A stretch of DNA of 64,000 bases from Metellina segmentata (lineage: Eukaryota > Arthropoda > Arachnida > Araneae > Tetragnathidae): NCBI GenBank assembly GCA_947359465.1, contig OX375878.1:89502377-89566376 (forward strand). The letters run 5' to 3'. Below, in pieces: positions 41,939-54,681 of the stretch; the first letter of the stretch is position 1, and every line of letters begins with the position of its first letter. A model generated the notes under the pieces. That model was given only the letters and a program-made list of their open reading frames with translations. It was not told the DNA's origin and did not search any database. Made by a program: the position numbers and the translations under genes.

Positions 41939-44275
41939 ATAAAGAAGGATTTCAAATCGCTTATCATTATCAATTTTTCCAAACACGTTTAAGCACTGCT
42001 TCTCTCTGTAAGAAGCTGTTTCATGTATTGTAAAACGATTTCAGTCAATATTACTTTTTCTTAGCTTCTGAAATCATTTCCCCTGATGTTTATCACAATA
42101 CAATACACATTAATATTTTGCTCCCTTTTGAGAATAGAAGTAAAATTTGTTCATGCTGTTTATAAAATCTTTTGACAATAGCTTTCATTTTCAATTGAAA
42201 AATACATTTTCTCATAAATTATTCTTAGTATTCCCAAGAAATGCAATAATAATATTACTCGCATTAACTTAAAAATAATAATATCATTCCCACAGTTTAA
42301 CATTTATAATGAGTAAACTAATTAATTTTCATAAACGTTTGTGGATTAGGAATCTAAGCTTTCACTTCCAATTCCAATTTTTCTTGACTAGATAATCTAT
42401 TCTCTTAAACCTGAAATTCCCTATTAATATTGCTCTTTGTCAGGTCATAAATAATTACATCATTTTGTGACCATATGTAAAATCTGCTTACGCTGTTTTA
42501 CGAATCTTTCACACAAGCGTTTATTTTTAATTGAAAAATACATTTTCTCATCAGAAATTTGTTGTATTGTATACAAATGCAATAGCAAGAGAGCTTTAAG
42601 ATGATTGACATCATCTCTAATATTACCCATGCATCCTACACATAATACCAAATTAATTTTACTAAGCATTTTAGGATTAGAAGTTAAATTTTCTTTCCCA
42701 CAGTATACATTTTCTCCCCGGAGACCACATTATCTATTCCTTTATATTTAAAATTTCCAAGAACCTCCTATTATTGAAACTTGATCATCGTTTGCATGAT
42801 TTATAAAAAGTTTTCTCAAGATAAAGAGAAAGCATAAAATATTATTTAAAAATAAAAGAAAACGATAATGATAAGGATCTTACTACAATTTCTAAGCTGG
42901 TTATTTTATTTAAATAACTCAATAAATTGAACCAATGGCGTTTAATCTCACTACTTAAAGATAAGAGATTACGAAAGGAACATCGAGCGAAAATAAGCTT
43001 ACAGGAACGAAAAATTTATAAGACTTCCCCCCACCCCTCTCAAATTCCAAACAACGTGTTGATAGCAGAATACAAAAAAATCGCTCCCTTATTGGATCTT
43101 GGGAAACTTTGAGGCATAAGAGGACCCTTTTTCTTAAGAAATACTCATCGTACTTTGTAATAAAAGTCACGTTCCACAGAGTTCTTGCATAAGAATTGAA
43201 GCAATCGAAACTAAATCCAATTTCGAGTTTTTCTGTGGAAATCACTCGGGAAATAAAATGCTCCTTCACAAAGAATATAAAAATACAGTTTATTGAAATA
43301 TGAAGTCCGATTTCATTATTCTAGCATCGAAAATACTTCATTGGGCGAGTTCAAAGCTCGGGAAAAGCACTCCACTCAGTTAAGCCTTATAATAAAAGCG
43401 TAACCTCAATCTTGACAAATCTTCAAATTGTTTTCGGATGAAAAAAAATGATTTCGTTGTAGTTTTTTGCTTCATCTTCTATAAAGTCTGGAACAAAAGC
43501 CAGTTTGTGCGCTTCGCCAGATATGAAATCGTTTGTGACCCGAGTAATAAACAGTAAGCGAATCTGGAAACGACGGAAAATTGGGAGGGGGAAGGCAATT
43601 TTCAACAGCCTAAAACACTTAAGTTAATGTTTCGTCAACGCAATGCGATCACGTCTCAAAGCGCTTCGTCGTTTCTTTAGATTTTCGGACTTTTTTTTCA
43701 CATTAATAACTTTGCATGCCCTGGAGCTTGGATTAGCATTTCCGAGCTAAAAGGTTTGTGCTGATTAAATGATTATTTTCCTCACCGCAACATTTAAACC
43801 CGAATTAAGATTTTAATTATGTTGAAATGCAATGCCTTCCATGAATCCTTCGAAATTCAAGCGGTTACTTGTAAACTTTTAATTAAAGCTAAGGCTTTTA
43901 TAAAGTGCCTCCATAAACCGGTCTTTAATGAGGATTTAAGTTTATTTACTGGTTACAAACAATTTTTTTTTTTGCGCCGTTTCACTTACACGTTATTGCT
44001 CTGCTGGTTTCTTTTTTTCAATCTCGCCGCTTGTAAATAGAATGATCAATCAATTTAAATTCTTTTGTTTTGTACCTTTGAAATGTATGGTAAAATCATG
44101 GACTAATACAATTTTGTACTACTAAACAAAGAATAAATTTGAGAGGACATAAAAAATTAGCATAAAATTTTTTTATTTTTTATGCTAAGATTAAAAGGAT
44201 TATTTCCTCTATATCTATATATCGACATCTTTCGCTACATTTTAGGGCGTATCGAAAAAATCAAAATGCTTTGAT
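41939..44275. other. AT-rich intergenic DNA
   Basis: No gene or element recognised. A hairpin (TTAGCATAAAA at 44157-44167 with TTTTATGCTAA at 44178-44188) lies near the right end. Confidence 0.45.
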
Positions 44276-44555
44276 CTTTTTACGGTAAAGTTGGAACTCC
44301 CATCATTAAAAATCGTGCGGAATCTTAAAACTGTAGGTTGATTTCTTCTGTCGCCTCAGTGGGACGAAAGTTCTGAAAATTGGACTAAAAATGATTACAA
44401 TACAAAAATAAATAAATAATCACAGATTTCGTTGATCAGTTTAGGGTAGTGTGCTCAAGTTACTATTTTTTTTTTACAACAACAACCATACAATTTTTTT
44501 AGAATTATAGGTTAATATCATCTGCCACCTCATCAATATCAAATTTTGGAAAATG
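44276..44555. repeat. left inverted-repeat arm
   Basis: Contains GTGCGGAATCTTAAAACTGT, TTTCTTCTGTCGCCTCAGTG, GACTAAAAATGATT, CAGATTTCGTTGATC and AGAATTATAGGTTAATATC, all found reversed in 46166-46452. The block ending CTGTCGCCTCAGTGG and the block ending CTGCCACCTCATCAA look like two diverged subrepeats. Confidence 0.92.
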
Positions 44556-44651
44556 AAGGAAACATTTCAAATAAATACACGTCACACTTGCCTCATTTTA
44601 ATGAGAACAGAAACTTTATTTTACCTTTCAAACATACAAATGACAAAAGCA

Positions 44652-46130
44652 TTACTGCTTGCAATGAGTTTTGGTCTCAAATTTTGGCATGTGTTTTCTG
44701 GATTCTAGTGTCGCTTTAATAAATCCATTCCTGTTCTGCGGCCCAACTGTTTTTCCGGAATCTGCAGTGACTAGTTTCACAATACTCTCAACTACTTGTG
44801 TGTGAAGAAAATTTAATAATGTCCCTGCAGTCCATTGGCATACCGCCCTGTCTCATCTTCAGAAGTTCTTGAGAACTGATCTCTCTGAGAACTGGAGGCA
44901 ATGTCACATAACAAGCTTGGTAGTAAATGATATGGAATAACGAATCTGCGAACACAGTTTCCATCTGGGCAAATTTCCCTTGCCTTGATAATCCGCCGAG
45001 CTGCAAGTGTCCTAATATGGCACCTCTCATCAGTTAACATGGACAAAAGCATGTTTTCTGGAGCCGCAAAGTAAGCGTTGCGAGAAATAACTGGTTCGAT
45101 TGCGTCACGATACTTCTTAGGCAAGTACCGAGATGAGCTGATGAAATGCCACAGGTGTCTAGCATCGTCCTTTATGGAATGATGAATCTTAATTCGTAAC
45201 CATAAGGGTGTGTAGACTCTTAGAATGAATACAACCAAAGTTAGCAACTCATTTGATGGGTCTGATGTAGATGTATATAACCTCAGAGGATATAACAGGA
45301 TATAACCTCAGAGGATGTATATAACCTCAGAATTTAGCCAGAGGGCTAAATTCAACGTTCCCGGTTAGCTAGATCTGAACAACAAACGCCAGAACTAATG
45401 GCGGTGCAAATGTTTAATAAGTATTTCTGATCTGAACAGAGGGTGGTAGGATCAATGTCTGGCAACTCGCATTCAATACTATTAAAAGCAACAATTGAAA
45501 GCTTTTCGCATCATTTGAGGTTTCGTCCAATGTCTCCGGTGTAAGACGTGGGGCTAGATGACTTGCCGTTTATGGACTCAAATAGGTGTCGTAATGGCAA
45601 CTGATTGAAATGAAGTTAGCAGATAATCCATTGGACTGGTCTGTGAAGTTTCAATTCAAGCCTGCGAATTACACCGTTAAACACTCTTGTGTTCACTATA
45701 GTGTCGACACACCCGAGAACTATAAGGTTGCTAAACTCATCCAATAAAGCACTGCTTACATATTCATAAATACTATTAAATATCAAGGCTAGATCAACTT
45801 TCAGGTGTAACATGTACGTTGAACCAGGCTCCGATACAGTACAGTAATGCACTTCTACAATTGTTCTTTGGAACTGCTTGTCCTCGAGTGTTTCTGATGT
45901 TAAAGTTTTGTCATGCCGTCCATCAAAATAAAAGTCTGATAGAATAGAAAGATTTTCATTTGATTTTGAGAGCAATTGTTTGTAAATTCTCGATTTTTCT
46001 TTCAGATTTTACTTTTGTCTGTGACGAGGCTGGCATCTGATTCTGATATTAAACCCAAATTGTGCATAACACCACTTTTTTGGCAGAGCGCGATACCCAG
46101 TCTGTCTCGATTGTGCATTGTGAAAGCAGT
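44652..46130 (-). pseudogene. uncharacterised multi-copy protein family, hAT-like RNase H fold suspected
   Basis: Minus-strand frames, in order: LGIALCQKSG and NLGLISESDASLVTDKSKI (about 46100-46000); NENLSILSDFYFDGRHDKTL and IVLGCVDTIVNTRVFNGVIR to RPVQWIIC (45975-45616); SYTGDIGRNLK, CELPDIDPTTLCSDQKYLL, ICTAISSGVCCSDLANRE (45560-45370); TPLWLRIKIHHSIKDDARHL, YFAAPENMLLSMLTDERCHI and ARRIIKAREICPD (45247-44930); HTQVVESIVKLVTADSG and TLESRKHMPKFETK, then a stop at 44654. I recall this motif order from uncharacterised arthropod and cnidarian proteins. The GC-D-(G/T) block and the CxxH region after QWIIC recall hAT transposases (inference). At least four frameshifts and stops, plus a local duplication at 45275-45330, make it a pseudogene. 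Confidence 0.7.
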
Positions 46131-46165
46131 GAACAGTTGTACAAAAAAGTACCAAAATGCGTCAA

Positions 46166-46452
46166 ATTTTCCAAAATTCGATGCCGATGAGGCAGCAGAA
46201 GATATTAACCTATAATTCTAAAGGTTTTTATCGTTGTTGTTGTTAAAAAATAGTAACATTTAAACACTACCGCAAAGCGATCAACGAAATCTGTAATTAT
46301 TTATTATTTTTTGTATTTGAATCATTTTTAGTCCAATTATCGGAACTTTCGGCCCACTGAGGCGACAGAAGAAATAAACCCACAGTTTTAAGATTCCGCA
46401 CGCCTTTTAATAATAATGGGAGTTCACAACTTTTACGCACTACCGCAAAAAG
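46166..46452. repeat. right inverted-repeat arm
   Basis: Reverse counterpart of 44276-44555, containing CACTGAGGCGACAGAAGAAA and ATTAACCTATAATTCTAAAG. Confidence 0.92.
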
Positions 46453-47196
<744 letters not shown>

Positions 47197-48768
47197 CTCG
47201 AAATAACTATTTATCTGTCTACATATCTATAAATGATAATTTACACAAAATGTGAAAAGCTAAGGTTTCAGTAGTTTTTTTCAGAGCGGATGTTTTTTAT
47301 ATCAACGCGCACATTTGTGTTTTCAGTCGATTTCAATAGATGTTTTAGCCGCCGATTGCTTCTCAAATATGTGAATAAAGCAATAAAACATAGTGATTGA
47401 ATAGTAGAGTTGAAAAAATTAATTTGAAGGTTATATTGACAAAATCGTTTTTTTTTTTTTTTTCTTGGAAACCATCATAAGTAGCGGTAGTTTTTTCAAA
47501 ATGACTTCAAACGTAATAAAGCAATAAAAATGTTTATGATTTTCCTGGAACAGGATTTGAGTATAAAATATGAGTATAGAATAATTAAAAGGTTCGTTAC
47601 CAAGTCAACGGATAAAACCTTTCCCTCTGGATTTGAAGTTCAGGCCTTCTAGGATCTTGGAATAAACGATCTGTCAAAAGTAAAACTAATGCGGAACAAT
47701 TATACTGAATGACCCAAAATTTACGATGAAATGTGAACTTTTTTAGAGGAAAAACGAAAAGCGAGGGGGAGTAAGTATAAAAGAGAAACAAAAATACATC
47801 TATCGCACATATAATGCCAAAGTAGGTTCTTTTGAGTTTTAACGGAATATCCTTTGGGAACCATGGGAGGCAGAAAATTTTCAGAAATGAAAATTACTCA
47901 ATTTCGCTTTCTTCTCTAAAACCTATTTCTGCTGTCCCTGTGGAGACACCATAATCATCTTTTTTGTTATTGTAGTGTTATGACTTTTATAAACTTTATC
48001 ATGGTGGAATTCATCTTTAAAATAAGTACGGAAAGTACTGTGAACTTTTTATATTTATTTCTAGATAATTTTCTTTCAGGGAAGTAATAAATTGGGAAAG
48101 CGAATTTTCACTTTTACCTTTCGCTTGGAGACGCATGTCAGAGTGATATGTCATAGATAATTTCACTTCTCATTGAATTATGCAAAGAAATACGTTGTGA
48201 CAACTGCCCAAAAAAGGCAAGCGCAAACAAATAAATAATTAGAAGTACAATATATTATGTTAGTAGATGTGCACTTTTCAATTCTGTGGAAATGAAAGTG
48301 AGAGATGATGGTTAGTCTGGTTACCAAAAAAATTCTTTCTTCAAACCTGGTATCTTGTCATTAGAAGAAAACTGACCAGTCATTAGCAAAATTGGTCATA
48401 GACGATAATCTCGTTTTAGCTACTTGTAGGGTTAAAATTGGTAGGCATTCCGCGTAACCTGATAAAATTATTGTAGAGCGACCGACTAAAATCAAGCGAA
48501 GTCATATAAATCAATTTACTTCAAACTTAGCCTTCAAAGCTGTTCCTTGAAAGACTTGCAAGAAATAAGTTGTTCACATGGCAAAACGAAGCACTGTATA
48601 AAGTATAAATTTTTACCTAAATATATAAATTTTTTTTCTTTACAGTTATAAGTACGTTTTTTTATTACAGTTATGATAATGTATATACAAGCACGGTATA
48701 GTTTTAAATGTACTACAATGTCAAACAAAAACATCGGTAATAGCAGTGCCTATGCAATATTTCCTATA
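47197..48768. other. unassigned intergenic DNA
   Basis: No gene or element recognised. A T run at 47449. Confidence 0.5.
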
Positions 48769-48823
48769 CTAGGGGGCTCCGCCCCCTGCTCGCTTACGCT
48801 CGCCAACCCCCGGGGATTGCTGC

Positions 48824-48914
48824 GCAATCCCATTTGGTTTGCTTCGCAAACCAACACTCCTTTCACAGATGTCATTTGGTTTGCTTCGCAAACCAACATT
48901 CCTTTCACAGAGTG
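48824..48914. repeat. 42-bp direct duplication with palindrome
   Basis: CATTTGGTTTGCTTCGCAAA plus CCAACACTCCTTTCACAGA occurs twice in tandem, each holding the hairpin GGTTTGCTTCGCAAACC. Confidence 0.85.
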
Positions 48915-49329
48915 AAACTATCTGAATAATTCGTATTATGCTGATTTCACTTTCCGGTACATGACGTCACAGCGAGGGCTTCGCGCCCTGCTCGCTTACG
49001 CTCGCCGACCCCGGGGATTGCTACGCAATCCCATTTGGTTTGCTTTCTCAAACCAATACTTCTTTCGCAATTGATTTCACTTTTTTTTGCTTTAACACTT
49101 AATGCACCCTAAACTAATAGCCGCATCAGTAAAAAATCTGTATCTTGTTCCCTGTACAATTTTAAGTAAACAGTGTTAATATCAATACATTGTACTTTGT
49201 CGGTAAACTGTCTTGAGAACAGAGGGAAAAAATGCGAGCCTTTTTCCTCGCCAAATAAAAAGAAATCGTTTTTATGGCAATTGTTGCTACGATAAATTTG
49301 ATATCTGGCAAACCCGATAGTAGAAAATG

Positions 49330-49900
49330 CAACCCACTGCTGTTTGCCGAACCAGCTATGCGAACTGAAAAATACGAAATTTGTGTCACCAACTTTTGAT
49401 TGCATCGAATTTATTTATGAACCAATTTTAAAAATAATTGTACCGTAAGAAAGAGTACATTGTGAGGTATACTGCAATATTTTTAAAATTAAAAACTAAC
49501 AGTAATACTATATAGATATGACCATTTTAGTTTTGTATCGGAAGTTACGATCTGAAAGTTCCGAAAATTGTATGACCTACTTTTAATTGCATCGATTTTG
49601 TTTATTAACCAATTTGAAAAATAATTGTACCATAAGAAAAAGTGTAATGTAGTGTATTCAGTGATGTTCTCAAATTTAAAAAATAATGGTTTTTGCCGTA
49701 GACATAACGGTTTTAACAAAACGTAGCGAAAATATCCGAAGATTCCGAATTTTGTATCACGAACTTTTGATCGCATCCAATTTAATTATTAACCGATTTC
49801 AAAAATAATAGTACCGTAAGAAAGAGTATATTCTGAGGTATACTGCGATATTTTAAAAATTAAAAACTAATAGTAATTAGATATAGATACGGCAGTTTTA
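49330..49900. repeat. about 185-bp diverged tandem repeat (about 3 units)
   Basis: The block AATAATTGTACCGTAAGAAA and variants recur at 49435, 49622 and 49806 (spacing 187 and 184). Each is preceded by an ACTTTTGATTGCATCGAATT-like block. In addition 49090-49230 and 50098-50240 form a diverged direct pair (CTAAACTAATAGCCGCATC). Confidence 0.8.
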
Positions 49901-50306
49901 AAAAAAAGTAACAAAAATGTCCCGATTTTTCCCGAATTTCAAAAAAATATTATCAAGAACCACATTTAAATTTCAAAAAAAACTCGACGAGCTGCAAAAA
50001 TTTACGTTGAGAGGTACTCTTAAAAAAAAACTCACGACTAAAGACTGAAATTTTGAATGTGTTTTGCTCACTCGCGGAAGAAATTTCACTTCTTCAACTT
50101 TAACACTTAATAAAACCTAAACTAATAGCCGCATCGGAAAAAAATCTTAATAATTATCCAGGGAATACGATGAAGAACAAAGCATGTTAATTTCATATTT
50201 TTCCGATCAGTACTTTCTCGGGAAACCGTCTAAGAATGGAGCTAAACAACAAAAATTTCAATTCTTCGGCGGCGGCGGCGGCGGTAACTTTTTTTTAATA
50301 TAGAGA

Positions 50307-50560
50307 GAAAAGTAAATTCAGAAAGTTAAGAGCATTTTATATCAGAATAAAGTCAGCTGCTGATAGTTATGATGAATTAAAATGTTTGAAACCTCAAAAC
50401 TGAACAAAATTCTATCGTTTATTTTTTCATCTACACACTTCCTTATTTCTATTAAAATTAACAACTAAAATTGCCCATAGGGTGACAAACCCTTTAAGCA
50501 AGTCACACATAGGTCCAACATTCCAATAGTACGAATGCGTACCGACATGTTTTCTGAACA
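50307..50560. other. intergenic DNA before the promoter-like cluster
   Basis: Nothing recognised. Confidence 0.4.
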
Positions 50561-50568
50561 GAAACGGA

Positions 50569-50595
50569 GTGCGCATGCGCATGCGCATGACGTAA
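50569..50595 (+). promoter_or_regulatory. NRF-1/EWG palindrome cluster plus CRE-like site
   Basis: TGCGCATGCGCA, the NRF-1 consensus palindrome, occurs twice overlapping (50570-50581 and 50576-50587). TGACGTAA, a CRE/ATF-like site, follows directly (50588-50595). Such a cluster is typical of broad, CpG-type animal promoters and stands out in this AT-rich DNA. Confidence 0.5.
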
Positions 50596-50645
50596 GTTTT
50601 GTGTACTGCTGCTCAAGTGTGTAGCCAGTGTTAATGATGGTAAGT
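50596..50645 (+). other. candidate first exon end with splice donor
   Basis: About 45 bp downstream of the NRF-1/CRE cluster the sequence reads ATGATG followed by the consensus donor GTAAGT (50640-50645). This would be a short 5' exon ending in or just after a start codon. No downstream exon was found, so the gene is not identified. Confidence 0.35.
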
Positions 50646-51664
50646 GGCGACGAAAACTAACTGTCATATATTAAAATTAAGCTCTGGAATATAAGAAACA
50701 ACAGACACTAAAGTCACATGAAAGAGAAAAACAATTAAAATGCAGACTAGCGCTTTAAGACATAATTGATAACATGATAGCATTCAACTGAATACTAAAC
50801 ACTTAATTAATTTAATATAAGGTTTAAATTGTGAATAAAATGATTTAAAAAATCAATTCTCAGTGTAATTCTTAAATTTGTGCACATTGTATGCCACCAA
50901 ATTAAAATTACACGTCTATTGCTTCAATTATATCGTCCTGTTTGGATAAACATGTCTTTTTGTAATTAAAGTCTTGTTAAATCTACCGGAAAAGAGATAC
51001 AGAGAGATATATCGTTAACTATAACATTAATTCTTCCACCGCAACTTTTTATTTAACTTCATTGCACAAAAATCTCCTGTAAGCTTTAAAAAAATTAATT
51101 TCTTTTAAACTAGGGGAAACTATTATTGTTGAAGCTCCCGTTGTTTTGTTACTACTTCAGTTCTTTTCGATGGGTTAAAAATCCAATCACTTATAGGATT
51201 CAAGTTGTGGTAATAAATCTTTGGAAAAGGATTGTTCTGTACTATTTATTGCTCCTTGTTTAATTCTTGTCGTTCTCATCGCTGTTCGTAGATGCTCCTT
51301 AATGGAAATTCCCAAGAAATTGATGGCATGGTTCGATACTAGCCTTAAAAAGATTACCATCACTTACAGATACAATATCTTCTCTTATATTCCGTTTAAT
51401 TTAAAGCCTAATAGTTAAGAGTGAGAGTTAAAAACCTTTTGAAATATATGGCTTTAAAGGAGTAATCATTCAGAGATCAACGTAAGATTCTTGAGAAGTA
51501 TTTTTTACTTTTGTCGCTTTTACTAAGATGAAAAGATAGAAGGGGAATATGTATTAAGATATGTTAAATAATCTTTCTAGATATGTGAATTGTTTGAAAA
51601 ATTGCAAATACATATCTGTTATCCTTTTTATTGCTCAAATTTCGTAGGAATGACATTTCTTAGA
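50646..51664. other. unassigned DNA, possible intron
   Basis: AT-rich. A 65-codon frame at 51221-51418 lacks any support. Confidence 0.4.
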
Positions 51665-51666
51665 TA

Positions 51667-51849
51667 CACAGGGTTATTCAAAAAGATGGACCCAATTTAA
51701 ATAAGTCAAGTTTCAGGAAATATAAATTGAATATGGAAAAAAAAAATTGGAAACTTCCTCTTTTCATTAGTATGTAGTTTGTTCATATCCAATTTATACT
51801 TCATTGAATACAAATTAATTAAAGTGGGTCCATCTTTTGAATAACCCTG
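51667..51849. mobile_element. mariner-type MITE, about 183 bp
   Basis: Near-perfect inverted repeats ACAGGGTTATTCAAAAAGAT (left) and ACAGGGTTATTCAAAAGATG (right, reversed), both continuing into GGACCCA. TA lies at 51665-51666 and at 51850-51851. The short interior has no coding. Confidence 0.85.
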
Positions 51850-51934
51850 TATAATCGAAAAATGGGAAATGTAAATAACATGTTAAATGTAAATAACGTA
51901 GGAAATGTATCTTGGTTAACAGTTAAATAACGTC

Positions 51935-52228
51935 TCCGTAGAGCATTACAACGGGCTATGGGTGACGGTTCGAGATCAATCTTGGTGGGAAAGATCCGAG
52001 GACAACACCTCGTAATTTTGAATCACGATTGGATGACGGGACCAGTACCTGAGCTAAATTCTCACTTTCTAAACTTCTACACTACACTGACGTGTGGATA
52101 TTTGAGGCCACGACAGATTTAACGTACCAGTCCCCGCATATATCAAGGCATTTGATTGGATCGTGTTTCGAACTCGCCACCCTCCTGTTGTTAATCCGCT
52201 ACTCTTATAACGGGTTACAGCGGCCTCG
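51935..52228 (-). repeat. full-length SINE
   Basis: From the 3' body (TACAACGGGCTATGGGTGAC) to the tRNA-like head (GTTTCGAACTCGCCACCC, TTGTTAATCCGCTACTC, GTTACAGCGGCCTCG). Confidence 0.87.
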
Positions 52229-54057
52229 AGAAAAGTATCCATTATAAAGTGCTAAAATGCTACCTATATAGCTTTGTCACATAATAGAAGGGGTCCTCAA
52301 AAATACCCAGATACTGCATTTGGGGAAGAAACAACTGCACTTTGAATTTTTATGATTCCTAATATTTTCATATAACAATTGTGCTTTTAGTTTTAGGCAT
52401 CACCAATAAATGCAATTTAAATATGATAACCAAAAACGTTTGAATTGGTTGTAAAAACTTGGATTGCTGCTATCCAAGTTGTAAGACAGCATTGAAACTA
52501 ATTGTTGATGTACTTAGTATATGAATATATCATCGATTTAATGCCACACATAAACTAATTATGGAAATTATATCAATGTAGTTACTATAGTAGCTTAATT
52601 TTTTTTATCTCACTAATTACTATAAACCTGCGGCATACCCACAAATACATTTTTTTGCATATAAGTTAAAGGTTATAATTTTGATTGATTACAAATTATT
52701 GCAGGCAATAACTTTTCCATTTGGCTACTATATGGTTTAAAAAATATATGTAAAACTATTTATTTATGCTTTGTAATAAAAAAAGAATTCTAAAACATAT
52801 TTATACGGATAATAAAAATAATGATAGTGAAATTATTTGGTAACTCAAAACTGAATCGTTAAATTACATGATTTAAACCATTTGATCACTCGAATAAGTG
52901 ATACCAGTGTTACTCTTCTGGCATAGCTGTTGAAAATCGTCGAAATTTACTGTTAAGAAAACTATTGAACTGAGCTAATTGGTTAGTTAGATCAAATATA
53001 CAATGTGTATCGCCCTGTCTTTATAGAATATAAAATATGTTTTATAAAACTAAGAAGTTAAAACATAAATGCACATTTGGCTTAGAAATGAGACACTGAT
53101 AGATTTTTATCAATCTGTGTACTTTTAGAAACTTGTTTGAAAAAACATTCACATCAATGCGAAATTCAGTTTTTCTTAAAAACAAATTAGCTGCAATTTA
53201 TTCAAACTAATCAAACGTTTAGTACTAAATCTGTGTTTTCTGAATTATGTTTCGTTATAATGTATTGATGTTTTTTTTAAAGACTTTACTAAACCAAAGC
53301 TTTTTTTTTATCAGTAACATTCTAAATCCATGGATATAATAATCCATTGAATTAAACTACGAAGTTTAGCACAGTTGAAAAACAAATCGAATAATTCTAC
53401 AAAATAACTCAAAAGAGATTATAAGTTTATTTTTAATCCAAAATACTTAAAATCACTGATAAAAAATTTCTAAATCAGTCAATATCGACTTGAGAGCAGT
53501 AAATTGGAGAAAAGAATCAATTCCTTTTCTCGACTCTACTCCCCTTAAATGTCAATAAAAATAATTGAAAACATCAGTGGTTTATTTGCCTTACGTTTTG
53601 AAATTAAAATGAGATTTTGTGTTTGTTTAGCGAAAAAAAGCGGAAAACATCTTTTGCATAAAAATGTCACATACGTTGTGGTAATATGCATGTAAAACAG
53701 ACATTAGGTGAGCAATGTTTTTTTCTATTTAAAATTCATGTCTTTTAAATGAGAAAATCAATCGCATTGGCAATTCAACTATTCACGTTGAACTATCCAT
53801 CGAAGTTAGACGTGCCATTTTTTTTTGTCTTACTTGAACATGTTTCTAAAGCCATCCGTCAGTTACGAATTCAGCTGAACTTGTGAAAGACAGTGCAACT
53901 TGGAACGAAACGGACGTAAAAATTACGGAATACCTAACTACTTACAGATTATCTCCACATCATATTTAATAATATAATTTTATAAAAGGTAAGAAATTTC
54001 TATGAAAGAGGAAAGTTAAGGGAAGTTTCTATAAGTATTTTACAAATAGGAGGAAGG
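52229..54057. other. AT-rich intergenic DNA
   Basis: No feature recognised in about 1.8 kb. Confidence 0.5.
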
Positions 54058-54092
54058 TAAGTATTTTAATTAACGTCGCACTGGAGTAAGAC
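54058..54092 (-). repeat. SINE 3' tail fragment
   Basis: TTAATTAACGTCGCACTGGA matches the extreme end of the common SINE. Confidence 0.65.
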
Positions 54093-54249
54093 TATTAAAA
54101 ATAGGAGAAAAGATGGAATTTAGAGTAACTGACACATTTTGGGGGCACTGCAACCCACAACCTTCTTAAAATTCTTCAGATGGAAATTTGTTACATTGTC
54201 GTAATTTTACAATGTTGACTAAGCCCGCCACTTTTCTTTTATTTACAAG

Positions 54250-54570
54250 GAAATTTACTTTAGATTGAGAATTTAAATATTTCTCTTTTGCAGCGTTGTT
54301 GTCAACTGATTAATTTTATGTCATATGCTATATATAATCGGACAAGCAGCAACAAGAAAATTTTCTTTAGATTGAGAATTTAAATGTTATTCTTTTGCAA
54401 CGTTGTCAACTGATTAGTTTTATGGCATATGGTCCATAATAGGACAAGGCGCAATAAGAAAATAATTTACTTTAAATTAAGAATTTTAATGTTACTTTTT
54501 TGCAGCGCTGTCAACTGATCGAATTTACGCATATGATCCATAATCGGACAAGCTGAAACAAGAAAATGTA
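54250..54570. repeat. about 106-bp tandem repeat (3 units)
   Basis: TAGATTGAGAATTTAAAT-type blocks at 54261, 54368 and 54473, each followed by GCAGCGTTGTCAACTGATTA, CATATG and GGACAAGC. Confidence 0.88.
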
Positions 54571-54681
54571 ATTAATAAGCTGCGCCAAGAAATGATTTTT
54601 TTTCATGGATAAGAGCATGTACAATATAACAGACATACCAGACTACAACCAGAATAGTTAAAGGTATAGCAACTGCGTCGC

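Larger units (their letters stand above)
44276..46452 (-). mobile_element. long-inverted-repeat element carrying an uncharacterised gene family
   Basis: Two arms of about 285 bp (44276-44555 and 46166-46452) are inverted copies at roughly 85% identity. Each arm appears to be built of two related subrepeats. Between them, on the minus strand, lies one degenerate protein-coding gene. No target-site duplication could be fixed. The layout is that of a cut-and-paste DNA transposon with long TIRs. The class is unassigned. Confidence 0.75.
48769..50306 (-). mobile_element. Helitron with hairpins and internal repeats, about 1.5 kb
   Basis: On the minus strand the 3' end is GGGGGCGGAGCCCCCTAG followed by T, preceded by palindromic modules (GGATTGCGCAGCAATCC, GGTTTGCGAAGCAAACC). 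The end matches the Helitron at 19998-20612. A second, CTAG-less copy of the modules lies at 48970-49060. The 5' end is probably TCTCTATATTAAAA near 50306, but the preceding host base is not A, so this boundary is uncertain. Internal diverged repeats occupy much of it. Confidence 0.6.
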
